DNA from: Lachnospiraceae bacterium
GTDB taxonomy: Bacteria; Bacillota; Clostridia; Lachnospirales; Lachnospiraceae
Length of the DNA stretch: 64,000 nt
Assembly (NCBI GenBank): GCA_022767285.1
Contig: JALENY010000025.1
Coordinates: 34,875 to 98,874, forward strand
Direction: 5' to 3'
A program made the translations under genes and the position numbers. Under the pieces are notes generated by a model, which saw nothing but the letters and a program-made list of their open reading frames with translations, did not search any database and was not told where the DNA came from. Shown piece after piece: positions 9,403 to 18,526 of this stretch (the stretch's first letter is position 1; the number at the start of each line of letters is the position of its first letter).

Positions 9403-10191
9403 ATGAAGGAAACAATGAAAATGGGAAAAAATGATCAGGGAGCATATCAGAGTTTTGCCAGAGTGTATGATATGTTTATGAATGATGTGCCTTACAGAGA
9501 ATGGGCGGATTACATTCAGTCACTTCTTTTGGAGTACGGCGTAGAGGATGGCCTGGTGCTGGAACTGGGCTGCGGCACCGGTTCACTTACAGAAATTTTG
9601 AGCGCCCGGGGCTATGATATGATCGGTGTGGATAATTCGGAAGATATGCTGGAGATTGCGCTGGATAAAAAGACGGAATCCGGACAGGATATCCTGTATC
9701 TGCTGCAGGATATGCGGGCATTTGAACTCTATGGCACAGTCCGGGCCGTAATCAGCATTTGTGATTCGATGAATTATATCACGGAGGAAACGGATCTGCT
9801 GGAAGTGTTCCGTCTGGTTAATAATTATCTGGATCCGGGCGGAGTGTTTATTTTTGATTTGAATACTCTGTTTAAATACAGGGAAGTGATGGGTGAGTGT
9901 ACCATTGCGGAGAACCGGGAGGACGGAAGCTTTATCTGGGATAACTATTTTGATGAAGAAACCAATATAAATGAATATGACCTGACACTTTTCATAGCGG
10001 AAGGCGAAGAGGGACTATTCCGTAAGTATGAGGAGACTCATTATCAGAGAGGATATGAGTTGAAAAGGATAAAATCACTGCTTGAAGAGGCCGGCATGAT
10101 TTATGTGGCGGCTTATGATGCCTTTACAAGAGAGAACCCGAGGGAAGACAGTGAGCGGATTTACGTGATAGCAAGGGAGAATGGAAAATGA
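9403..10191 (+). CDS. Class I SAM-dependent methyltransferase
   Basis: A 262-residue Rossmann-fold methyltransferase. Motif I is VLELGCGTGSL (about residues 51-61), followed by the acidic residue of motif II in IGVDNSEDML, and an FIFDLNTLFKY segment typical of small-molecule methyltransferases of this group. The substrate is unknown. The start is uncertain: ATG 9403, 9415 or 9421 are all in frame, and GAAGGA at 9405-9410 would suit the later ones. The stop overlaps the hslO start by four bases, so the two genes are translationally coupled. Confidence 0.85.
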   Translation: MKETMKMGKNDQGAYQSFARVYDMFMNDVPYREWADYIQSLLLEYGVEDGLVLELGCGTGSLTEILSARGYDMIGVDNSEDMLEIALDKKTESGQDILYLLQDMRAFELYGTVRAVISICDSMNYITEETDLLEVFRLVNNYLDPGGVFIFDLNTLFKYREVMGECTIAENREDGSFIWDNYFDEETNINEYDLTLFIAEGEEGLFRKYEETHYQRGYELKRIKSLLEEAGMIYVAAYDAFTRENPREDSERIYVIARENGK

Positions 10192-11066
10192 AAGACTATA
10201 TTGTAAGAGCTACTGCAGCGCAGGGGCAGATTCGTGCATTTGCAGCGACAACAAAAGAAATGGTGGAGACAGCCCGGAGAGCGCATGACACAAGTCCGGT
10301 TGCAACAGCGGCCCTTGGCCGTCTGATGACGGCAGGTGCTATGATGGGGATTATGATGAAGGGTGACAGGAACATTTTGACTCTTCAGATAAAAGGAGAT
10401 GGCCCCATCGGCGGGATTACGGTTACGGCGGATTCCCACGGCGATGTGAAAGGTTATGTGCTCAATCCTGAGGTTATGCTTCCTCCAAGCGCAGCTGGAA
10501 AGCTGGATGTGGGAGGTGCCGTGGGCAGCGGTGTATTGAGCGTCATCAGAGATCTGGGGCTTAAGGATCCGTATGTGGGTCAGATTGAGCTGCAGACAGG
10601 CGAGATCGGGGATGATCTGACCTATTATTTTGCAGTCAGTGAGCAGACGCCTTCTGTTGTGGGCCTTGGTGTGCTGATGGAAAAAGATAATACGGTGAAA
10701 CAGGCCGGAGGTTTTATCATTCAGTTAATGCCGGATGCAGCGGAAGAAGTGATCAGCAATCTGGAACAGAAGATTGCCGGTGTGCATTCGGTAACGGCAC
10801 TTCTGGAAGCAGGAAATACACCGGAAATGATATTGGAACAGCTGTTAGGTGATATGGATCTGGAAATCCTGGAACATCACGGTACGCGTTTTTATTGCAA
10901 CTGTGATAAGGATCGCGTGGCGAAAGCCCTGATCAGTATTGGCAGAGAGGAATTGCAGAAGCTGATCGATGAGGGAGAAAAGGTTGAATTGAATTGTCAT
11001 TTCTGTAATTCGAATTATGTTTTTTCTGTGGATGAAGTGAAAGAGCTCTATCAGCAGAGCAGATAA
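10188..11066 (+). CDS. hslO: Redox-regulated chaperone Hsp33
   Basis: A 292-residue Hsp33, a cytosolic holdase switched on by oxidation. The N-terminal domain is typical (MKDYIVRATAAQGQIRAFAA). The C-terminal zinc centre is complete, with Cys237 and Cys239 (CNC) and Cys270 and Cys273 (CHFC); oxidation of these cysteines releases zinc and activates the chaperone. The start overlaps the methyltransferase stop. An anaerobe would use it during exposure to oxygen or hypochlorite. Confidence 0.96.
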   Translation: MKDYIVRATAAQGQIRAFAATTKEMVETARRAHDTSPVATAALGRLMTAGAMMGIMMKGDRNILTLQIKGDGPIGGITVTADSHGDVKGYVLNPEVMLPPSAAGKLDVGGAVGSGVLSVIRDLGLKDPYVGQIELQTGEIGDDLTYYFAVSEQTPSVVGLGVLMEKDNTVKQAGGFIIQLMPDAAEEVISNLEQKIAGVHSVTALLEAGNTPEMILEQLLGDMDLEILEHHGTRFYCNCDKDRVAKALISIGREELQKLIDEGEKVELNCHFCNSNYVFSVDEVKELYQQSR

Positions 11067-11178
11067 CGATATATAAATTCCAGCACATAAGGCGTGCAAA
11101 CAAAGCAGGGAAGAACCAAAAGGCTTGCAGAAATAGAAAGAGAATAGCAGCAGAATAATAAACAGATGAGGTAGAAAA

Positions 11179-13089
11179 ATGAGAGACGGATTTGTAAAAG
11201 TGGCGGCAGGAACGCCGGATATAAAAGTAGCGGACTGTATTTTTAACCGGGAGCAGATTGTGAAAAATATCCGGGAGATGGAAGCGCAGGGTGCAAAAAT
11301 CATGGTATTTCCGGAATTGTGTCTGACCGGTTATACCTGCAGTGACCTGTTCTGGCAGGAACAGCTTCTTACTTCTGCAGTGGATCAGCTGCTGATCCTG
11401 AAAAAAGAAACGGCAAATACGGAAGGGCTGATTTTCGTCGGACTGCCCTATGAGCACGGCGGAAAATTGTATAATGCAGCGGCTGTGCTGCATCGTGGAA
11501 AGATACTCGGCATGATCCCCAAATCCTATCTGCCGAATTATAATGAGTTTTATGAGGAGCGGCACTTTTATCCGGGAAGTTTTGAAAAGCAGGAGACCCT
11601 TATTGGCGGCGAACGTGTTCCGTTCCACACGAATATTTTATTTACCTGCAATCAGATGCCCCGTCTGATCGTAGCCGGAGAAATATGCGAGGATCTCTGG
11701 GCACCGGTTCCGCCCAGCACAGACCATGCACTGGCCGGGGCAACGGTTCTGGTCAATCTTTCTGCCAGCGATGAGATGACGGGAAAGGACACATATCGGA
11801 GAAAATTGGTAAGTGGACAGTCAGCGCGGCTGATCAGCGCTTATATTTATGCTACAGCAGGAGATGGCGAGTCAACAACAGATCTGGTATTCGGCGGACA
11901 GAATATGATTGCGGAAAATGGAGTTCTCCTCGCGGAAGCAAAGCGATTTGTCAATCAGAATATATATGCTGATATCGATATCAATCGGTTGGTTAGTGAA
12001 AGAAGAAGAAATACGACATATCCGGCAGCTGATGCGGAAGAGTATGAAATTGTTCCTTTTGATCTGGATATGACAGAGACAAAACTGACGCGATTTTTTG
12101 ATCCGAAACCTTTCGTTCCCAGCGGGAAATCGGATCGTGAGAAACGATGCGATGAGATCCTTATGATGCAGGCTATGGGGCTGAAAAAGCGTCTCCTTCA
12201 CACCAACTGCAAATCGGCGGTCATCGGTCTGTCGGGAGGCCTGGACTCGACCCTTGCACTGCTTGTTACGGCAAGAGCCTTTGATCTGGCGGGGATTTCC
12301 AGAGAACATATTCTGGCAGTGACAATGCCGTGTTTCGGTACCACGGACCGCACCTACAATAATGCATGTACTCTGGCAAAATGTATTGGTGCTCAGTTAA
12401 AAGAAGTGCGGATTCAGGAGGCGGTTCGCCTGCATTTCCGTGACATCGGTCAGGATGAGGAGAATCATGATGTGACCTATGAAAACAGTCAGGCCAGAGA
12501 ACGAACCCAGATTCTTATGGATCTGGCGAATCAGAGCGGCGGCATGGTAATCGGCACCGGAGATTTGTCGGAACTGGCTCTTGGTTGGGCAACCTACAAT
12601 GGAGATCACATGTCTATGTATGCTGTCAATACTTCAGTACCTAAGACACTGGTACGTCATCTGGTTCAGTATTATGCAGATACATGTAATGACAAAAAAC
12701 TGGAGGAAATTCTTCTGGATGTTCTGGATACCCCGGTAAGCCCTGAACTGCTTCCGCCAAAGGACGGAGAGATATCTCAGAAAACGGAAGATCTTGTGGG
12801 TCCCTATGAACTTCATGACTTTTTCCTGTACTATATGCTGCGTGTCGGATATCCGCCGAAAAAGATTTTCCGCGTGGCAAAAGAAGCTTTTCGGGGTGAG
12901 TATGACGATGAAACGATCCTGAAATGGCTGAAGAAGTTCTATTGGAGATTTTTCTCTCAGCAGTTCAAGCGTTCCTGTCTGCCGGATGGACCGAAAGTCG
13001 GTAGTGTGGCCGTATCACCACGAGGTGACTTGAGAATGCCAAGTGATGCCTGTGTGCGCATTTGGATCCGCGAGCTGGAGGAACTGTAG
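11179..13089 (+). CDS. nadE: Glutamine-dependent NAD+ synthetase
   Basis: A 636-residue two-domain enzyme for the last step of NAD synthesis, amidation of nicotinate adenine dinucleotide using Gln. Residues 1-280 form a nitrilase-type glutaminase with Glu (FPELCLTGYT), Lys (IPKSYLPNY) and the nucleophile Cys170 (GEICEDLWAP). The C-terminal synthetase has the PP-loop SGGLDST (about 351-357) and the later GTGDLSELALGWATY motif. Length and order match the glutamine-dependent class, so free ammonia is not needed. The gap to hslO is 112 bases with no clear terminator. Confidence 0.96.
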   Translation: MRDGFVKVAAGTPDIKVADCIFNREQIVKNIREMEAQGAKIMVFPELCLTGYTCSDLFWQEQLLTSAVDQLLILKKETANTEGLIFVGLPYEHGGKLYNAAAVLHRGKILGMIPKSYLPNYNEFYEERHFYPGSFEKQETLIGGERVPFHTNILFTCNQMPRLIVAGEICEDLWAPVPPSTDHALAGATVLVNLSASDEMTGKDTYRRKLVSGQSARLISAYIYATAGDGESTTDLVFGGQNMIAENGVLLAEAKRFVNQNIYADIDINRLVSERRRNTTYPAADAEEYEIVPFDLDMTETKLTRFFDPKPFVPSGKSDREKRCDEILMMQAMGLKKRLLHTNCKSAVIGLSGGLDSTLALLVTARAFDLAGISREHILAVTMPCFGTTDRTYNNACTLAKCIGAQLKEVRIQEAVRLHFRDIGQDEENHDVTYENSQARERTQILMDLANQSGGMVIGTGDLSELALGWATYNGDHMSMYAVNTSVPKTLVRHLVQYYADTCNDKKLEEILLDVLDTPVSPELLPPKDGEISQKTEDLVGPYELHDFFLYYMLRVGYPPKKIFRVAKEAFRGEYDDETILKWLKKFYWRFFSQQFKRSCLPDGPKVGSVAVSPRGDLRMPSDACVRIWIRELEEL

Positions 13090-13154
13090 ATAAAAAAGAG
13101 ACAGAAAACAATGTAACGAAGATTGTGGAATGAAAATCCTGACAAGATCCGCAC

Positions 13155-13183
13155 TTGTATTTTAAAAAGAATCGTAGTACAAT
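13155..13183 (+). promoter_or_regulatory. Promoter of the thiamine operon
   Basis: TTGTAT (13155-13160) and TACAAT (13178-13183) with a 17-base spacer lie just upstream of the TPP riboswitch. Confidence 0.6.
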
Positions 13184-13202
13184 CAATATGACAATCGAAC
13201 AA

Positions 13203-13285
13203 AGGGGAGCTCGCAGACGGGCTGAGAGGAAGGTGTGACCTTCGACCCATAACCTGATTTGGATAATGCCAACGTAGGGATATAT
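13203..13285 (+). promoter_or_regulatory. TPP riboswitch (THI element)
   Basis: The conserved core is clear: GGGAGC, then CGGGCTGAGAGGA, GACCCATAACCTGATTTGG and the closing AACGTAGGGA. It binds thiamine pyrophosphate and precedes a hairpin terminator, so high TPP should stop transcription of thiM-thiE-HAD-thiD-cytX. Confidence 0.95.
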
Positions 13286-13298
13286 TGAGTAGTTAATT

Positions 13299-13336
13299 CA
13301 GCGAATATACCTTGAGTGGTATGTTCGCTGTTTTGG
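13299..13336 (+). terminator. Riboswitch-controlled terminator
   Basis: CAGCGAATATACC (13299-13311) pairs with GGTATGTTCGCTG (13318-13330), followed by TTTTGG. It is placed directly after the TPP aptamer. Between it and thiM (13337-13515) no gene is seen, only an imperfect direct repeat with cores at 13373-13388 and 13421-13436. Confidence 0.82.
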
Positions 13337-13515
13337 TTATACGGCAGAAATCATAATGTATACCCATGGGGCATACCGAAATGCATGCCCTTCGGGAGGA
13401 GGTGCTTTGCACTATAAGGTATACCGCAATACATGCTTTCCTGCAGGAATGCCCCGTATTAAAATATATATCCACAGGACGGTTGCCGAATAATTACCTG
13501 AGGAGGACTTAAAAA

Positions 13516-14337
13516 ATGATGAAAGAATGCGTGGAAAACGTAAGAAAAAATGTTCCGCTGGTTCACAACATTACAAATTACGTGACCGTAAATGATGTGG
13601 CAAATGTACTTTTAGCCTGTGGCGGAAGCCCCATCATGTCAGATGAACCGGAAGATGTGGAAGATATCACATCGATCTGCGGCGGTTTGAACATCAACAT
13701 CGGAACACTGAACAAACGTACCATCGAGGGCATGTTTGTGGCAGGAAGAAAAGCAAACGAGCTGAATCATGTGGTCCTGTTGGATCCGGTCGGAGCTGGC
13801 GCAAGTGCCCTCCGCACAGACACAGCAGTAAAACTTATGGATGAAATTCGATTTGATGTAATTCGCGGCAATGTATCTGAGATTAAAACGCTGGCACTTG
13901 GAAGCGGAACAACAAAGGGTGTCGATGCAGATGCAGCGGATGCTGTGACAGATGAAAATCTGGACTATATGGTGTCTTTTGCAAAATCGTTCTCTGAGAA
14001 ATCCGGAAGTATCGTGGCCATCACAGGTGCCATCGATCTGGTTGCAGATAAGGAAAAATGTTATGTGATCAGAAACGGCCGTCCTGAAATGGGACGCATA
14101 ACCGGTACCGGATGTCAGTTGTCCGGTCTGATGACTGCTTTTGTTGTAGCGAATCCGGAGAATAAGCTGGAAGCAGCAGCTGCATCTGTCTGCGTCATGG
14201 GTCTTGCCGGAGAAATTGGTTTTGCAGCGATGAAAGAGGGCGAGGGCAATTCCACTTACCGTAACCGCATCATTGATGCTATCTACAATATGGATGGAGA
14301 AACACTTGAGGCAGGTGCAAAATATGAAGTGCGATAA
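13516..14337 (+). CDS. thiM: Hydroxyethylthiazole kinase
   Basis: A 273-residue ribokinase-fold enzyme that phosphorylates salvaged hydroxyethylthiazole. The N-terminus VPLVHNITNYVTVNDVANV and the substrate loop GGSPIMSDEPEDVEDI are diagnostic. The catalytic Cys lies in ITGTGCQLSGL. AGGAGG precedes the ATG. First gene of the TPP-controlled salvage operon; it overlaps thiE by 14 bases. Confidence 0.97.
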   Translation: MMKECVENVRKNVPLVHNITNYVTVNDVANVLLACGGSPIMSDEPEDVEDITSICGGLNINIGTLNKRTIEGMFVAGRKANELNHVVLLDPVGAGASALRTDTAVKLMDEIRFDVIRGNVSEIKTLALGSGTTKGVDADAADAVTDENLDYMVSFAKSFSEKSGSIVAITGAIDLVADKEKCYVIRNGRPEMGRITGTGCQLSGLMTAFVVANPENKLEAAAASVCVMGLAGEIGFAAMKEGEGNSTYRNRIIDAIYNMDGETLEAGAKYEVR

Positions 14338-14965
14338 AAAAGATCTGCTCTTGTATGCGGTGACAGACCGCTCATGGCTGAACGGTGCGACGCTCTATGA
14401 ACAGGTGGAGCAGGCACTGAAAGGCGGTGCGACCTTTATTCAGCTGCGGGAAAAAGAGCTGGAGGAAAAGCAGTTTCTGGAAGAAGCAATTGAAATCAAG
14501 AAACTGTGCAAACGGTATCAGGTACCTTTTGTAATTAATGATAATGTGGATATAGCATTGGCCATGGATGCAGATGGTGTTCATGTAGGCCAGAGTGATA
14601 TGGAAGCCGGAGATGTTCGGGAAAAATTAGGTGAAGACAAGATTATTGGAGTCTCCGCTCAGACAGTGGAGCAGGCGGTACTGGCAGAAATGCGCGGTGC
14701 GGATTATCTGGGAGTCGGCGCAGTATTTCCAACCGGTTCCAAGGCAGATGCGGATGATGTCAGTCACGAAACACTCAAAGCCATCTGTGAGGCAGTTCAT
14801 ATACCGGTAGTTGCCATCGGCGGTATCAGCCGGAATAATGTGGAACAGCTGTCTGGCAGCGGAATTGACGGCATTGCTGTGATCAGTGCGATCTTTGCTC
14901 AGCCGGATATCGAACAGGCAACGGCGGAATTAAAAGCGCGAACGAAGAAAGCATTGAACCTGTAA
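14324..14965 (+). CDS. thiE: Thiamine-phosphate synthase
   Basis: A 213-residue TIM-barrel enzyme that joins HMP-PP and thiazole phosphate into thiamine phosphate. Motifs are YAVTDRSWL, FIQLREKELEEKQF, FVINDNVDIAL, DGVHVGQSDM and VAIGGIS. The start is the ATG inside the end of thiM, which gives the normal family length; the frame is open further upstream but that part is antiparallel in sense to nothing known and overlaps thiM more. Tight overlap shows coupled translation. Confidence 0.96.
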   Translation: MKCDKKDLLLYAVTDRSWLNGATLYEQVEQALKGGATFIQLREKELEEKQFLEEAIEIKKLCKRYQVPFVINDNVDIALAMDADGVHVGQSDMEAGDVREKLGEDKIIGVSAQTVEQAVLAEMRGADYLGVGAVFPTGSKADADDVSHETLKAICEAVHIPVVAIGGISRNNVEQLSGSGIDGIAVISAIFAQPDIEQATAELKARTKKALNL

Positions 14966-15006
14966 TTGATGTTAGGATCAAGAAAAAGTAAGAATTGTGA
15001 GGAACT

Positions 15007-15651
15007 ATGATGATTAAAGGCGCCATATTTGACGTGGACGGTACGCTCCTGGATTCCATGGGAATCTGGGATAATCTCGCAGAGCGGTATCTTACGGAGC
15101 GGGGCATTGAACCGGAGGAACATCTTTCGGAAAAACTTGCGGTATTCAGTCTGGAAGAAAGCTCCGAATATCTGAAAAAGACGTATGGATTGGAAGAGGC
15201 TCCTGATGAGATACGCTCCGATATTATGGGAATTGTAGCAAGCTTTTATAAATATGAGGTTGTGCTGAAGCCGGGTGCAAAGCAGCTGTTAGAAAAACTG
15301 AAAAAACAAAATATATTGATGAACATCGCTACAACGGGTGACGTACGGCTGGTTCACGCGGCATTTCGGCGCCTTGGCATCGATGGATATTTTGAACATA
15401 TCTTTACCTGCACGGAATTGAACACCACAAAGCGGGAACCGTTTATTTATCAGAAAGCGGCGGAGGCGATGAACTGCAGGCCGGAAGAGACTCTTGTATT
15501 TGAAGATGCAGTGCACGCAGTGGAGACTGCGGTAAATGCAGGTTTTGTGACGGTAGGCGTAGCGGAAATAGCAAATCAGCGTGACCGTGAAAAGATTAAA
15601 GAGTTTGCAGATTACTATCTGGAGTCTTTGGCTGACTGGAATATTACATGA
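15007..15651 (+). CDS. HAD-superfamily hydrolase, beta-phosphoglucomutase-like
   Basis: A 214-residue HAD phosphatase. Motif I is FDVDGTLLDSM, with the helical cap after it, motif II Thr in NIATTGD, Lys of motif III in TTKREPF, and motif IV in FEDAVHAVETA. It resembles the beta-phosphoglucomutase/phosphatase branch. It lies inside the TPP-riboswitch operon between thiE and thiD. Bacterial thiamine pathways that lack ThiL often need a thiamine-phosphate phosphatase; this protein is a plausible candidate, but the role is inferred from position only. Either ATG 15007 or 15010 could be the start. Confidence 0.85.
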   Translation: MMIKGAIFDVDGTLLDSMGIWDNLAERYLTERGIEPEEHLSEKLAVFSLEESSEYLKKTYGLEEAPDEIRSDIMGIVASFYKYEVVLKPGAKQLLEKLKKQNILMNIATTGDVRLVHAAFRRLGIDGYFEHIFTCTELNTTKREPFIYQKAAEAMNCRPEETLVFEDAVHAVETAVNAGFVTVGVAEIANQRDREKIKEFADYYLESLADWNIT

Positions 15652-15734
15652 TGTTTTTAGATCCGTCAGAAAGCGGCCGATTGGGGGCACCACCTTTGGT
15701 CGCTATAAAAAATTAATGCGAGAGGAGAAAGAAT

Positions 15735-16529
15735 ATGAAGACAGCATTAACAATCGCTGGAAGCGATTCCAGCGGAGGCGCCGGTATTCAGGCAGATATC
15801 AAGACCATGACCATGAATGGTGTGTTTGCCATGAGTGCGATTACGGCATTGACCGCACAGAATACGACCGGCGTAACAGGAATTATGGAAGTAACACCGG
15901 AGTTTTTGAAAGAACAGATGGATGATGTTTTTCAGGACATTTACCCGGATGCGGTGAAAATCGGTATGGTTTCATCGGGAGACCTGATTCGAACCATTGG
16001 AGAGCGCTTGAGACATTATGAGGCAAAGAATATTGTAGTGGATCCGGTTATGGTTGCCACCAGTGGTTCCAGACTGATCAGTGACGATGCGATTGCTGTT
16101 CTGAAAGAGGAACTGCTGCCGCTGGCTGCTGTACTCACCCCCAATATACCGGAGGCTGAGGTACTTGCAGGGATAGCGGTAACCAGTGAGGAGGATATGA
16201 TTGCCGCTGCTAAGATCATCAGCGAAGCATATGGATGTGCTGTTTTATGCAAAGGCGGTCATAATCTGAGTGATGCTAACGATCTGTTGTATGCCGATGG
16301 TGCTTACCGGTGGTTCCGGGGAAAACGGATCAATAATCCAAATACCCACGGAACCGGATGTACCCTGTCAAGTGCCATTGCATCCAATCTGGCCAAGGAA
16401 TATGATCTTGAGACTTCCGTATCGCGGGCAAAAGACTACATATCCGGAGCACTGGCGGCAATGCTGGATTTGGGCGCGGGAAGCGGCCCGATGAATCATG
16501 CATTTGATCTGCAAGGCAGATTTGCGTAA
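15735..16529 (+). CDS. thiD: Hydroxymethylpyrimidine/phosphomethylpyrimidine kinase
   Basis: A 264-residue ribokinase-fold kinase that phosphorylates HMP twice to give HMP-PP for ThiE. It begins ALTIAGSDSSGGAGIQADIKT, the signature of ThiD, and has the catalytic Cys in HGTGCTLSSAI. GAGAGGAG lies before the ATG. Third pathway gene of the operon. No thiC is present in the window, so HMP is probably taken up by the next gene product. Confidence 0.97.
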   Translation: MKTALTIAGSDSSGGAGIQADIKTMTMNGVFAMSAITALTAQNTTGVTGIMEVTPEFLKEQMDDVFQDIYPDAVKIGMVSSGDLIRTIGERLRHYEAKNIVVDPVMVATSGSRLISDDAIAVLKEELLPLAAVLTPNIPEAEVLAGIAVTSEEDMIAAAKIISEAYGCAVLCKGGHNLSDANDLLYADGAYRWFRGKRINNPNTHGTGCTLSSAIASNLAKEYDLETSVSRAKDYISGALAAMLDLGAGSGPMNHAFDLQGRFA

Positions 16530-16543
16530 GGGGGTGCGGGATC

Positions 16544-17719
16544 ATGGAAGAAAAGAGAACCTCCGTATTTGAAAACGGGTTGATCTGGTTTGGAGCCGGT
16601 GTGTCAATTGCCGAGATTCTGACCGGTACCTATTTTGCACCGCTTGGGTTTGGAAAAGGACTTCTGGCGATTATCGTTGGTCATATAATCGGATGCCTGA
16701 TGCTCTTTATGGCTGGATATATTGGCGGAAAAGGAAGAAAGAGCGCCATGGAAACGGTAAAGATGAGTTTTGGACAAAAAGGAAGTCTGCTGTTTTCCTG
16801 CCTGAATATTCTGCAGTTGGTAGGCTGGACTGCCATCATGATTTATGACGGTGCACTTGCCTCAAATGGAATCCTGCCGGTGGGCGCCTGGATATGGTGC
16901 CTGGTAATCGGCGGGCTGATCGTTATCTGGATTGTGATCGGTATTAAGAATCTTGGAAAAGTCAACACTGTGGCTATGGCGGCGCTGTTTATTCTGACTT
17001 TGATTCTCTGTAAAGTGATTTTCAGCGGAGGAGCAAGTGTCGGCATAACCGATGAAAGCATGACTTTCGGCGCGGCAGTGGAACTGTCAGTTGCCATGCC
17101 GCTTTCCTGGCTGCCCCTGATCAGTGATTATACAAGAAATGCAGAAAAACCGGTAAAAGCCACTGCGGTCAGTGCTATTGTGTATGGTTTGGTCAGCTGC
17201 TGGATGTATGTAATCGGAATGGGTGCTGCTATCTATACCGGTGAATATGATGTGGCACAGATTATGGTAAAAGCAGGCCTTGGTATTGCCGGACTTCTGA
17301 TCATTGTGCTTTCTACTGTCACAACGACGTTCCTCGATGCGTACTCCGCCGGTGTTTCCAGTGAGTCGGTCTGGAGCGGACTGAAAGGGAAATGGATAGC
17401 AGTTGCAGCAACGGTTCTTGGAACCATAGGAGCGATCGTTTACCCGATGGATAATATTACAGATTTCCTTTATCTGATTGGTTCTGTTTTTGCACCGATG
17501 ATTGCCATTCAGATTGCGGATTACTTCCTTTTGAAGAAAGACTGCAGCAACAAAGCATTCCATTTGTCCAATCTTGTGATTTGGGCAGTGGGGTTTGTGC
17601 TTTATCGCTATCTGATGACAGTAGATATTATTGTGGGAAATACATTGCCGGATATGGTGATTACAATTGCAATTTGCATTGCAGTGAATCTGGTGGGCAA
17701 GGCTGTGAAGAAATCATAG
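16544..17719 (+). CDS. cytX: Hydroxymethylpyrimidine transporter, NCS1 family
   Basis: A 391-residue integral membrane protein with about 11-12 hydrophobic helices, of the NCS1 cytosine/purine permease family. The N-terminal segment ENGLIWFGAGVSIAEILTGT and MPLSWLPLISDYTRNA match the CytX branch, which is tied to thiamine operons and predicted to import HMP. Here it is the last gene under a TPP riboswitch, 14 bases after thiD, which supports that role. Confidence 0.9.
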   Translation: MEEKRTSVFENGLIWFGAGVSIAEILTGTYFAPLGFGKGLLAIIVGHIIGCLMLFMAGYIGGKGRKSAMETVKMSFGQKGSLLFSCLNILQLVGWTAIMIYDGALASNGILPVGAWIWCLVIGGLIVIWIVIGIKNLGKVNTVAMAALFILTLILCKVIFSGGASVGITDESMTFGAAVELSVAMPLSWLPLISDYTRNAEKPVKATAVSAIVYGLVSCWMYVIGMGAAIYTGEYDVAQIMVKAGLGIAGLLIIVLSTVTTTFLDAYSAGVSSESVWSGLKGKWIAVAATVLGTIGAIVYPMDNITDFLYLIGSVFAPMIAIQIADYFLLKKDCSNKAFHLSNLVIWAVGFVLYRYLMTVDIIVGNTLPDMVITIAICIAVNLVGKAVKKS

Positions 17720-17827
17720 GCTGTGTTTGCGCGAATCAATGACTGAGAGTCATAAGATGTAAAAAAGAAAAACGCATAAGTTATGAAACAACATAAATGT
17801 TTAAACTGTGGTGATAAACGATAAGAA

Positions 17828-17878
17828 GCTGCCGCCGGATTGATTTGTGAATAAAACCAATTCGGCGGCAGCCTTTTG
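17828..17878. terminator. Bidirectional terminator
   Basis: GCTGCCGCCGGATTG (17828-17842) pairs with CAATTCGGCGGCAGC (17859-17873). CTTTTG follows on the plus strand and a weak TTCTTA tract on the minus strand. It separates the thiamine operon from the convergent gene at 17894. Confidence 0.8.
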
Positions 17879-17893
17879 AACAAAAAATTGCAA

Positions 17894-18331
17894 TCATTTT
17901 ATTTTCGCTTTTTCCAGTGCTGATTTTACTGCTTTTAAAAGAAGCGTTGAGGTATACTGGCTGTCCTCGCTGAATACAATGTTTTCGGTTGATTGTGTGC
18001 TGTATATCTGATTGGCGATCTCCTCCAGAGCCGGTTCCATCAGCGGGTACATAGCAGCAGTTGTTTCACTTAAGTTTACCAGGGCAATGGACTTGATGCG
18101 GTCGCTGTCCACAGTTACTGCAACATCAAAGGTGTTGTCATTTAACTGTATGGAAGATGCATATACACCGGGCTGATAAACTCCTGCCGAAGTTCCTGCC
18201 ACGGAATCATTGTGCGAACGCCCGAACATGATGAAAAGGAGAATGCCCAGCATAATGGCCAGTGCCAGAAAAATAATCGTATAGACAACCTCCTTTGTAT
18301 GTAGCACTACAATTTTCGTTTTTGAACTCAT
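17894..18331 (-). CDS. Membrane-anchored FMN-binding-domain-like protein, degenerate
   Basis: A 145-residue protein with one N-terminal membrane helix (about 13-36) and an outward-facing domain that follows the FMN-binding (RnfG/NqrC-type) pattern: a beta-rich part with DRIKSIALVNLSETT, then LLLKAVKSALEKAKIK at the end. In the true family the flavin is attached to Thr of an S(T)GAT motif just before that helix. Here the segment reads FSEDSQYTSTLLL, so the attachment site is not recognisable. The protein may bind no flavin or have another role. It is transcribed alone, convergent with cytX. Confidence 0.6.
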   Translation of the reverse strand: MSSKTKIVVLHTKEVVYTIIFLALAIMLGILLFIMFGRSHNDSVAGTSAGVYQPGVYASSIQLNDNTFDVAVTVDSDRIKSIALVNLSETTAAMYPLMEPALEEIANQIYSTQSTENIVFSEDSQYTSTLLLKAVKSALEKAKIK

Positions 18332-18368
18332 CCGAAACCCCTCCCCATACTCTTTCTATAATTTATTA

Positions 18369-18439
18369 CGAATCGATTCGGAATATGAGTCGGAAATATA
18401 GAAGATGACTTAAACATTTGAATATGCGTCGGAAATGTA
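18369..18439 (-). promoter_or_regulatory. Palindrome and paired direct repeats upstream of the FMN-like gene
   Basis: CGAATCGATTCG (18369-18380) is a perfect 12-base palindrome. Next to it, 18381-18400 and 18420-18439 are direct repeats of GAATATGnGTCGGAAATnTA, 39 bases apart. All lie upstream of the leftward gene at 18331 and look like operator sites; the binding protein is unknown. Confidence 0.45.
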
Positions 18440-18455
18440 TGTGCAGCCCACTGCG

Positions 18456-18518
18456 AAAAACATCCTCGATGGAGGATCAGAGTTTTGTAAGTACTGATCC
18501 GATCGAGGATGTTTTTTG
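18456..18518. terminator. Long bidirectional terminator after prs
   Basis: CATCCTCGAT (18461-18470) pairs with ATCGAGGATG (18502-18511), with GGATCAG/CTGATCC nested inside (18474-18480, 18494-18500). T runs flank it in both directions. It would end the leftward dnaD-dnaC-prs transcript. Confidence 0.85.
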
Positions 18519-18526
18519 GCCATACT

